Assembly: GCA_902465145.1 (NCBI GenBank)
Contig: CABQMD010000064.1
Span: 1-5,799, forward strand
Length of the DNA stretch: 5,799 nt
Origin: an uncultured Succinatimonas sp.
GTDB lineage: Bacteria > Pseudomonadota > Gammaproteobacteria > Enterobacterales > Succinivibrionaceae
Direction of reading: 5' to 3'
A program made the position numbers and the translations under genes. Numbering within the stretch: the first letter of the stretch is position 1; every line of letters starts with the position of its first letter. Below, piece by piece: positions 1 to 5,799 of this stretch. The notes below the pieces were generated by a model. The model had not been told where the DNA came from and searched no databases. It saw nothing but the letters and a program-made list of their open reading frames with translations.

Positions 1-15
1 GAAATTAAGGAAGGC

Positions 16-40
16 TCCCTATGTCAGGGATTTTTATTTT
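16..40 (+). terminator. Probable small intrinsic terminator, plus-strand orientation
   Basis: TCCCT (16-20) and AGGGA (26-30) form a 5-bp stem around a 5-nt loop, followed at once by TTTTTATTTT (31-40). The T-tract is on the plus-strand side, so it would end a gene coming from the left, convergent with rnr. A TAA lies at 6-8 just before it and could be that gene's stop. Read from the minus strand the same stem is followed only by GCCTTCCTTAATTTC, a poor U-tract, so it would serve rnr less well. The short stem limits confidence. Confidence 0.45.
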
Positions 41-59
41 CACAAAATGCAAATTGCAT
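41..59 (-). terminator. Weak hairpin downstream of rnr
   Basis: ATGCAAATTGCAT (47-59) is a perfect inverted repeat of 6-bp arms with a single central base. In RNA it would give a 5-bp ATGCA/TGCAT stem with a 3-nt loop. On the minus strand it lies 15 nt after the rnr stop and is followed by TTTGTG. It may be a weak terminator or a 3'-end stabilising stem for the operon mRNA, or chance; the stem is AT-rich. Confidence 0.25.
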
Positions 60-74
60 CAAATTACATAAAAG

Positions 75-2726
75 TCAGCGCTGTTTGCGTCCCTTGCGAC
101 GCGGAAATTCATCCTTCTTTGCCTCTGCGTCGCGACGTCCTTTGCGAGACGGCATTCCGAAAGGATCGGCAAAATGCATCATGGAAGAGAGTTCGTTACC
201 CCAACCTCCCTGCATTTTCTCACGCTTTACATTGTCCTCATCTGTAGCTTCCTGAGGAGTTGCAATGTCGGATAAACGTTTGAACAGCTGCTCTTTATCC
301 ACAGGCTTGCTGTTTTGCTGTACCCTTTCGCGTTCTTTTAAAATACGATCGCGACTCTTGCGGTATTTGGCTACCGATCCTAGGCCTGTGGGCATAAGAT
401 CGACTTTGTGCTCCTTAGCATCTACCGCGGCAATAACCACTTTGATGGGATCTCCTATGCGGTAAACCTTACCGCGATCCGAAATCAGCGATTCGGTACG
501 CTGATCAAAGTTCATGTACCCGGGGAAATTGCCTATATAGATAAGACCGTCAACCAAGAATTTATCAAGATGGACAAACACCCCGAAACGGGTACATCCG
601 GTAATGGTTCCTTCCACGGTCTCACCTATGAATTTTTCAAGATAAACACAGGCAAGTTCAAAATCTACCTGACGCTCGGCTTCGTCTGCTGCGACCTCAC
701 GATCGGTACATTTGGTTCCGAGTACGGCAAGCTCTGCTTTGGTATAAGCTCTGGCTCCGATGCGTCCCCACTGTCCCTTATGTTCTTTTTCCAAAAGATG
801 CTTGATCACGCGGTGCAACTGCAGATCGGCATAACGACGTATGGGGGAAGTAAAATGTGCGTATTTATCAAGAGCAAGACCGAAATGTCCGATATTTTCA
901 GGACTGTATTCAGCCTTTGACATACTGCGCAGTACCAACTCTCCCAAAACTTTTCCGTCCTTGCGCTTTTCAATGGCGTCGGCAAGTTTGGCAAAATCCC
1001 TGGGTTTAGGATCATCTCCGCCGGTAAGCGACAACCCAAAGCGAGCCAACTGCGGCAACAAAGCGGCAAGTTTTTTCTCAGAAGGTTTGGCATGTACTCG
1101 ATAAAGCGTCTGGGATCGGCGCTCGGCTACGAAAGAAGCTGCCGCCACATTGGCTGCAATCATGCACTCCTCAATGAGCTTATGCGCATCATTGCGCTCC
1201 AAAGGCTCCACCCCCACTATCTCCATATTTTCATTAAAGACAAAGTGTTGCTCGGTACTTTCAATAGCCAAACCGCCGCGACGACGGCGATCCTTAACAA
1301 AGGCCTTGTAAAGAGCATAAAGCTCTTTTACGTTGCCTATGCAGGGCTCGTGTTCCTGGTATTTTGCCCGTCCCTCGGAGATCATCATCCAAGCTTCGGT
1401 ATAGGTAAGTCTTGCATGCGAACGCATCACCGCAGGATAAAAACGGTAATCCCCAAGCTTGCCGTCCTGATCGATGTTCATTTCGGCACACATGCACAGT
1501 CTGTCTACATCAGGATTTAACGAGCAGATCCCGTTTGACAGCTTCTCAGGCAACATAGGGATCACATAATTGGGGAAATAACAGCTGTTGCAACGATTGA
1601 GAGCTTCTTTATCCAAAACGGTACCGGGACGTACGTAGTAAGAAACATCGGCGATGGCCACGTAAAGCTTCCACCCCTTACCCTGCCTGCAGCAATAAAC
1701 GGCATCGTCAAAATCACGGGCATCCTCGCCGTCTATGGTCATCAGCGGAAGTTCACGCAGATCTTCCCGACCTTTAAAGTCATCGGGGCTTACGCTTTCA
1801 GGCACACGGCTTAAAGCCTTAGGCATATTGTCAGGCCATGCCGAAGGTATATCGTGCATCAGCACCGCCATCACTATTATGCTGTTGAGATCTCCTAGAT
1901 CACGTACCACTTCGCGCGTCTTTACGAAACATTTACCGACACGACGGGAGACGATCTCGGCGATCACGACATCACCTGATTTTGCGTCCCCAAGATCTTG
2001 TACGGTCTCAAATTCAAACGTCTGCTTTTCAAGGCAAGGTTCTTCAGGCATAACCGCCGCTACTTTACCCTGACGGTTTAGCAGCATGACTCTGCCTAAA
2101 ACACATACGCGTTTTTTTATAAGCTGTTTTACATAGGCAACGTTTCCTACCGCATCAAAGGATATTTCATCTCCCGGCAGGATCACTATGGAACTTTTTA
2201 CGCGCAATTCATTGCCGTTTTGATCGCAGACGCGATTCACGTAACGCCGGCTGCGCTCTTCGTTTAAGATATCCGATTCTTCACGGGCAAGTACTTTACC
2301 GCTGCCTTCTGAGATCTGGCTAGGATGAGCATAGATTTCATAGCCAGACAATTGCCGTAACATGCCGGCTTCTGTAAGTTCTTTTAACGTGTCGTCATAA
2401 AGCTTTTTATCTATCTTGGCTGTGTCTGCATATCCTTCTTTTCCAAGAAGTCCCGATACCAACCCAAGTCCTGCTATTGAGCCGAAATCAGGGTGATAAC
2501 GCACACACACGTTAAACAGCGCTTTTTTAAAATTCTTGGCAGGATCTCCTTTGGGAGCAGGCTCAAAATTCAAAATTTTCGCCTTTTTCGACTCTTTAAC
2601 GTTTTTTTTGCCTGAAACGGGGTGTTTTGGCTGTTTTTCTAAAGCCTCATCACCGTCACCTAAGATTTGATCCTTTGCTTTGATAGGATTTAATTTTTCA
2701 ATAAAGCTTATAATTTTCTTTTTCAC
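75..2726 (-). CDS. rnr: Ribonuclease R (3'-5' exoribonuclease, RNB/RNase II family)
   Basis: Processive 3'-to-5' hydrolytic exoribonuclease of the cytoplasm. In the family it digests structured RNA, rRNA fragments and, with tmRNA-SmpB, non-stop mRNAs. The protein is 883 aa, longer than the 813 aa E. coli enzyme. Seen in order: a Lys-rich leader (about 1-65), a winged-helix-like segment (about 66-135), two divergent cold-shock-like regions (about 140-265), the RNB catalytic domain (about 320-650), an S1 domain (about 698-783) and a charged tail. The RNB signature TIDGEDARDFDDAVY supplies the metal-binding Asp residues D332, D338, D340 and D341, and HFTSPIRRYADL (624-635) supplies the conserved arginines. 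The start is GTG at 2726, overlapping the hemW stop as GTGA. No ATG lies further up the frame before that stop, and a weak GGA sits about 11 nt upstream, so translation is probably coupled to hemW. The catalytic core appears intact. The assignment is near certain; the exact start is slightly less so. Confidence 0.97.
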   Translation of the reverse strand: MKKKIISFIEKLNPIKAKDQILGDGDEALEKQPKHPVSGKKNVKESKKAKILNFEPAPKGDPAKNFKKALFNVCVRYHPDFGSIAGLGLVSGLLGKEGYADTAKIDKKLYDDTLKELTEAGMLRQLSGYEIYAHPSQISEGSGKVLAREESDILNEERSRRYVNRVCDQNGNELRVKSSIVILPGDEISFDAVGNVAYVKQLIKKRVCVLGRVMLLNRQGKVAAVMPEEPCLEKQTFEFETVQDLGDAKSGDVVIAEIVSRRVGKCFVKTREVVRDLGDLNSIIVMAVLMHDIPSAWPDNMPKALSRVPESVSPDDFKGREDLRELPLMTIDGEDARDFDDAVYCCRQGKGWKLYVAIADVSYYVRPGTVLDKEALNRCNSCYFPNYVIPMLPEKLSNGICSLNPDVDRLCMCAEMNIDQDGKLGDYRFYPAVMRSHARLTYTEAWMMISEGRAKYQEHEPCIGNVKELYALYKAFVKDRRRRGGLAIESTEQHFVFNENMEIVGVEPLERNDAHKLIEECMIAANVAAASFVAERRSQTLYRVHAKPSEKKLAALLPQLARFGLSLTGGDDPKPRDFAKLADAIEKRKDGKVLGELVLRSMSKAEYSPENIGHFGLALDKYAHFTSPIRRYADLQLHRVIKHLLEKEHKGQWGRIGARAYTKAELAVLGTKCTDREVAADEAERQVDFELACVYLEKFIGETVEGTITGCTRFGVFVHLDKFLVDGLIYIGNFPGYMNFDQRTESLISDRGKVYRIGDPIKVVIAAVDAKEHKVDLMPTGLGSVAKYRKSRDRILKERERVQQNSKPVDKEQLFKRLSDIATPQEATDEDNVKREKMQGGWGNELSSMMHFADPFGMPSRKGRRDAEAKKDEFPRRKGRKQR
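2723..2726 (-). promoter_or_regulatory. GTGA stop-start overlap coupling hemW and rnr
   Basis: On the minus strand the four bases GTGA contain both the GTG start of rnr and the TGA stop of hemW. This type of 4-nt overlap is a standard sign of translational coupling by terminating ribosomes. The only upstream help is a weak GGA about 11 nt before the GTG, which suggests that rnr expression depends on hemW translation. The coupling is inferred, not shown. Confidence 0.7.
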
Positions 2727-3856
2727 AGAAACAATTCCAATATGTCGTTGAGCATCCGTCTTCCAAGATGCGTAAGTTCAAAACCATGTGCGTCAAATTC
2801 TAACAATCCGTCATTCTGCGCACTTTCAAGACGTTTTTTTAATTTTCCAAAAGGCAACCCCGTGGTTTTGGTAAATTCAAAATTCTCCACGCGACCGTAA
2901 AGTCTTAAGCGGTTTAAGGCATATTCAAAAGGCAGCTCGCTTGTATCAACACTTTGATACTCTCCGAAGTTCCCCGACATATAAAGTTCAGGATCTTCAG
3001 GACACGATCTTCTTTTTGTGCTTCCTTCCTTAAAGATTTTGCCACAGGCACCGGCACCTAAACCCAAATAATCATTAAAAAGCCAATAATTGCGATTGTG
3101 TACGCATTTTAAATCTTTTTTGGCAAAAGCCGAGACTTCATAACGCTCAAACCCCTGCTCGCTTAAATAGGCAAATCCGCGTTCTTCCTCATCAGCCATG
3201 GTATCTTCATCAGGAAGTTTGGGAGGATGACGTCCGAAGGCCGTTCCCTCTTCTATAGTAAGTTCATACCATGAAAGATGAGTTATATCCAAGGCACAGG
3301 CTTTTTTAAGATCCGTCAAAGCCTCGTCTGAGCTCTGCCCGGGCAGTGCATGCATCAAATCGACATTTATATTTGAAAACCCAGCCTTCAAGGCCTGTTC
3401 CACGGCTGAAAACGCCTCTTTACTGCTGTGGATGCGCCCAAGTCTTGCCAAAGACTTATCATCAAAACTTTGTACGCCGAGACTTAAGCGGTTAATCCCA
3501 GCCTGATAAAACTCTTTAAGAATTTCTCCATCCACGGTCCCGGGATTTGCTTCCATGGAGATCTCGCAATTTTTTGCAAGACAAGGCTTAATCTGCTCAA
3601 GAAAATCAGCCATGAGAGCAGGAGGGCACAACGAAGGAGTTCCTCCTCCGAAATAAACGCTCACAAATTTTCTGCCGTTTACATACTCTTTTTGTAAATT
3701 TAAGTCCTTCAGCAAAGCCGCAAAATAAAGTTCGTCGCGATCTTTATCTGCCCCTTTGCCAAACGAACTGAAATCGCAGTACGGACACTTTCTAACACAC
3801 CACGGATAATGAACGTATAAGGCAAGATCCAGAGGAGTTGAATCCTTGTCACTCAT
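2723..3856 (-). CDS. hemW: HemW, radical SAM heme chaperone (HemN-like, formerly YggW)
   Basis: Radical SAM protein of the coproporphyrinogen oxidase-like family; HemW members bind heme and hand it to target proteins rather than oxidising coproporphyrinogen. The 377 aa length is normal for HemW. The N-terminal cluster motif is C20-x3-C24-x2-C27 followed by Asp-Phe. The fourth cysteine found in true HemN (CxxxCxxCxC) is absent, which favours HemW. A GGGTPS loop for SAM binding lies at 70-75, EANPGT at 102-107, GVQSF at 127-131, and the HemW-type HNxxYW motif at 253-258 (HNRNYW). The C-terminal HemN_C-like region (about 305-377) ends in LELFL, as I recall in E. coli HemW. One small difference: the segment after HNxxYW reads GAGACGK where E. 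coli has GCGAHGK, so a Cys and a His are exchanged for Ala and Cys. The ATG start gives a proper N-terminus directly ahead of the radical SAM strand; its ribosome site is weak (GTGG). It follows rdgB by 13 nt and overlaps rnr by 4 nt. Confidence 0.96.
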   Translation of the reverse strand: MSDKDSTPLDLALYVHYPWCVRKCPYCDFSSFGKGADKDRDELYFAALLKDLNLQKEYVNGRKFVSVYFGGGTPSLCPPALMADFLEQIKPCLAKNCEISMEANPGTVDGEILKEFYQAGINRLSLGVQSFDDKSLARLGRIHSSKEAFSAVEQALKAGFSNINVDLMHALPGQSSDEALTDLKKACALDITHLSWYELTIEEGTAFGRHPPKLPDEDTMADEEERGFAYLSEQGFERYEVSAFAKKDLKCVHNRNYWLFNDYLGLGAGACGKIFKEGSTKRRSCPEDPELYMSGNFGEYQSVDTSELPFEYALNRLRLYGRVENFEFTKTTGLPFGKLKKRLESAQNDGLLEFDAHGFELTHLGRRMLNDILELFL

Positions 3857-3869
3857 TTAACCACAACAC

Positions 3870-4472
3870 TTAATAGCAAAGTTCTGCAAGCAATTTTTGC
3901 AGAGCACAAGCCCGATGAGAGATCAGATCTTTGATCTCAGGAGGCAACGAAGCGGCAGTACAGTCACGACCTTTTACCAAAAAAAGCGGATCATAGCCGA
4001 ACCCGCCCTTACCCTGCGCTTTAAAAGCAATACTGCCCTCCCACGAAGCGGTTACGCACAAAGGAACCGGATCTTCTGGATAGCGTACCAGACACAAAGC
4101 ACACCAATAACGGGCAGTACGTTTTTTTTCGGGGACATTCTTTAAAAGTTCCAGCAACTTGGCATTGTTACCTTCGTCGTTACCGTGTTCTCCACAAAAA
4201 CGGGCCGAATAGATCCCAGGAGCACCGTTTAAGGCATCCACACATAATCCCGAGTCGTCAGCTAAAGCCGGCATTCTGGTCTGAACCGACGCAGCTCTTG
4301 CTTTGATGATGGCATTCTCAAGAAAACTCAATCCGGTTTCCTGAGGCTCTTTGACTCCGAGATCTTTTTGCATGACGATTTCGCAACCAAAAGGTGCGAG
4401 CATGGCGGCAAATTCGCGCGCCTTCCCTTGATTGCCGGTGGCCAGCACCAGCTTGGTTATTTTCTTTTCCAT
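3870..4472 (-). CDS. rdgB: RdgB/HAM1 non-canonical purine NTP pyrophosphatase (XTP/dITP diphosphatase)
   Basis: Hydrolyses dITP, ITP and XTP to the monophosphates plus pyrophosphate, so deaminated purines stay out of DNA and RNA; it is a cytosolic, Mg-dependent dimer in the family. At 200 aa it matches the family length (E. coli about 197). Motifs seen: ATGNQGKxxE at 11-20 (nucleotide phosphate binding), ETGLSFLENAxxKA at 45-59 (conserved acidic residues), PALADDSGLCVD at 68-79 containing D72 and D73, NGAPGIYSARF at 82-92, GKGGFGYDPLF at 154-164 (base pocket), and K181 followed by the ISHR box at 184-187. Every recognised catalytic or binding motif is present, so it should be active. The ATG start is directly before the first strand; no strong Shine-Dalgarno is visible. 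It lies 35 nt after the flavoprotein gene and 13 nt before hemW, the usual partner of rdgB in Gammaproteobacteria. Confidence 0.97.
   Translation of the reverse strand: MEKKITKLVLATGNQGKAREFAAMLAPFGCEIVMQKDLGVKEPQETGLSFLENAIIKARAASVQTRMPALADDSGLCVDALNGAPGIYSARFCGEHGNDEGNNAKLLELLKNVPEKKRTARYWCALCLVRYPEDPVPLCVTASWEGSIAFKAQGKGGFGYDPLFLVKGRDCTAASLPPEIKDLISHRACALQKLLAELCY
3919..3938 (-). repeat. 7-bp inverted repeat with three GATC sites inside rdgB
   Basis: GAGATCA (3919-3925) and TGATCTC (3932-3938) are perfect inverted arms around a 6-nt spacer that itself contains GATC, giving three GATC sites in 16 bases. It falls in the rdgB codons for EIKDLIS, just before the conserved ISHR box, so protein constraint could explain part of it. 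A small mRNA hairpin near the rdgB 3' end is possible. Confidence 0.4.
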
Positions 4473-4507
4473 GGCAAAATTTTACCACAGCACGGTTGTA
4501 CCTATAC

Positions 4508-5799
4508 TCAAGGCTGCAGCAAACGCTGATAACCGCTACGTCCGGTAAGCTTCTGCACGGCATCGGCCGCAGCTCTGCTCAATACTTCTTCACCGGTAAG
4601 ATGTACAAAATTAAAATCGAGCAATTCCTCAACCAAGGTCCGTTTGCGTATGGCAAACGCCAGAAATTGAGCCAGATGATCCGCTTCACGGGCACAAAGC
4701 TCTGCTCCCATGATCCGATGCGACTCCTTGTCAACGTACAACGCTAGGATCCCCCCCTGATGATGTCCGTTTCCGCTTAGAGTATCTCCGAATGAAGCCC
4801 TGGCTGCAATAAAGGTTCCTCCGCTTTCGTAAGCCCACTTTTTCATTGCTTCGAATCCTCGACCTGCTATGGCAAGCACAGGATCCGTATAACAAATCTG
4901 CAAATTGACGGTTTCGGGCATTGCCATGAGATGATCAGGTCTTGCCGCATTCATCCCGGCGTAACGTCCTTCGGCTTCAGCCTGAGCAGTAGAAACGCTG
5001 CCTTTGACGCTGCCTGCTGCAAAGATATGTTTGACCGAGGTCTGCATGGTATTAGGCTCGGTACGTATATAGCCCTCACGCGTAAGTTTTACGCCTATGT
5101 GTTGCAGATTCAGACCTCCTACGTTGGGAATGCGTGCCGAAGCTGCAATCACCTCCGTGGTGTAAAGATAATTTTCATACTTGCCGCCGTCTATGTAATA
5201 GATTGAATATCCATGCTCCTCCGGTTCTATCGAGGTGATAAAAGAATCTACTGCCAAATTAAAACGCGAAGAGAAAGAATTTAAGGCGCACGAAAGCACT
5301 TCCTCATCTGATAATTTCCACAACATGCGCTGACCGAACACTGTGACATCCACCCCAAGATAAGAGAGGGCCTGTCCAAGTTGTAATCCCACCGCCGTAC
5401 TGCCGAATACCGCAGCAGAAGAAGGAAGCTTTTCCTGCTCGTAAAACTCGTTGGTGGTGATGACGTTTTTGAGCTGAGCCTGCTCATAGGTGATCAGAGG
5501 TTGTGTTCCGGTAGCAATGACGGCAGTCTTAAAATGCACGCGGCACGTATCCTCGACCATGAGCGTATGAGGATCTTCAAAACTCACCATACCGTGCAGA
5601 CGTTTTTCCTCAGGAATGCGATAAAGAAAAGACAGCACCGAAGAAGTTGCCCTTGATCGCATGGCCCTTACCATTCCCAAAACACCTGAAGTCTCAACTT
5701 TGGGATCCTGAATTAACAAACCTTTGCTACGAAAAGACTGCAACTCACGCACTGCCAAAGCAGAGTTCATAAGATAAGAAGCAGGAAGTTCTCCTGAGC
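4508..5799 (-). CDS. Dihydrolipoamide dehydrogenase-like flavoprotein, 5'-truncated by window; degenerate redox motifs
   Basis: Partial gene: the frame stays open from the ATG at 5770 to the window edge, adding nine whole codons (SGELPASYL), so that ATG is internal. Roughly 40-50 N-terminal residues (FAD GxGxxG and first redox Cys) should lie outside. Family: pyridine nucleotide-disulfide oxidoreductase class I, resembling the gammaproteobacterial Lpd-like clade recalled to carry VGCMPSKLL and VFGxxxxGLELGQAL motifs. Seen, counting M at 5770 as 1: ATGTQP (86-91), the NAD(P) fold VFGSTAVGLQLGQAL (121-135), ARIPNVGGL (212-220), the second FAD motif IFAAGSVKG (249-257), and a C-terminal dimerisation domain (about 285-410) with FVHLTGEE, where H390 and E395 match the catalytic His-Glu pair. 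Oddities: GCxPSK is GELPAS, the NAD(P) GxGxxG is GSTAVG, the GD of the FAD motif is GS, and GRxPN is ARxPN. The reading frame is intact, so this is not an evident pseudogene. Family is sure; substrate and activity are unknown. Confidence 0.85.
   Translation of the reverse strand, partial: SGELPASYLMNSALAVRELQSFRSKGLLIQDPKVETSGVLGMVRAMRSRATSSVLSFLYRIPEEKRLHGMVSFEDPHTLMVEDTCRVHFKTAVIATGTQPLITYEQAQLKNVITTNEFYEQEKLPSSAAVFGSTAVGLQLGQALSYLGVDVTVFGQRMLWKLSDEEVLSCALNSFSSRFNLAVDSFITSIEPEEHGYSIYYIDGGKYENYLYTTEVIAASARIPNVGGLNLQHIGVKLTREGYIRTEPNTMQTSVKHIFAAGSVKGSVSTAQAEAEGRYAGMNAARPDHLMAMPETVNLQICYTDPVLAIAGRGFEAMKKWAYESGGTFIAARASFGDTLSGNGHHQGGILALYVDKESHRIMGAELCAREADHLAQFLAFAIRKRTLVEELLDFNFVHLTGEEVLSRAAADAVQKLTGRSGYQRLLQP

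Noticed and set aside
408..920. Plus-strand open frame of 170 codons opposite rnr
   Set aside because: It lies wholly antisense to the catalytic core of RNase R, shows no recognisable motif, and has no convincing ribosome site; it is a by-product of the codon use on the real strand.
1092..1520. Plus-strand open frame of 142 codons opposite rnr
   Set aside because: Antisense to the RNB domain, with low-complexity, unstructured-looking composition and no family resemblance.
2723..3856. Coproporphyrinogen III dehydrogenase HemN as the identity of the hemW gene
   Set aside because: The cluster motif is CxxxCxxCDF without HemN's fourth cysteine, the length is 377 rather than about 450 aa, and the HNxxYW motif of HemW is present.
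4479..4487. Extended -10-like TGGTAAAAT on the minus strand before rdgB
   Set aside because: It lies only 6 nt from the rdgB ATG, so the transcript would be leaderless, and the nearest -35-like TTGAGT has a 21-nt spacer. More likely it is just AT-rich intergenic sequence.
4394..4747. Plus-strand open frame spanning the rdgB/flavoprotein junction
   Set aside because: Antisense to two well-supported genes, no ribosome site, and no protein motif.
4508..5799. E3 subunit (Lpd) of pyruvate or 2-oxoglutarate dehydrogenase
   Set aside because: No E1 or E2 genes are adjacent in the window and the redox, NAD(P) and FAD motifs are altered, so a standard E3 role is not supported.
4508..5799. Pseudogene call for the flavoprotein
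   Set aside because: The frame is open for at least 430 codons with no stop or frameshift, and the C-terminal His-Glu pair is kept; altered motifs alone do not establish loss of function.

Overview
This window holds four tightly packed genes, all read from the minus strand, so transcription runs from the right edge to the left edge. In that order they are: a dihydrolipoamide dehydrogenase-like flavoprotein (5' end cut off by the window edge), the nucleotide pyrophosphatase RdgB, the radical-SAM heme chaperone HemW, and the exoribonuclease RNase R. Gaps are 35 nt, 13 nt and a 4-nt overlap (GTGA), which suggests one transcription unit. No strong promoter is visible inside it. Coding density is near complete; the only non-coding stretches are those small gaps and the leftmost 74 bases.

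The proteins look gammaproteobacterial. RdgB, HemW and RNase R all read closely against the Escherichia coli proteins as I remember them, and rdgB-hemW adjacency is a well-known gammaproteobacterial arrangement. Base composition is moderate (neither very AT- nor GC-rich), and GATC sites are abundant (50 by hand count). This fits a Dam-methylating gammaproteobacterium. The AT-leaning, lysine-rich proteins and the divergence from enterics make an anaerobic group such as Succinivibrionaceae/Aeromonadales plausible, but that is a guess.

The left edge (1-74) carries a small hairpin plus T-tract in plus-strand orientation. It probably terminates a convergent gene lying outside the window, and there is a weaker hairpin just downstream of rnr.

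Three genes do housekeeping and quality-control work: RdgB clears non-canonical purine nucleotides, HemW handles heme, and RNase R degrades structured or damaged RNA. I see no mobile element, CRISPR array, tRNA or rRNA, and no clearly new system. The most unusual item is the flavoprotein. Within the visible part, four normally invariant motif positions of the pyridine nucleotide-disulfide reductase family are altered, including the second redox cysteine, while the C-terminal His-Glu pair is kept. Second is RNase R, with a divergent N-terminal third and an unusual C-terminal tail.
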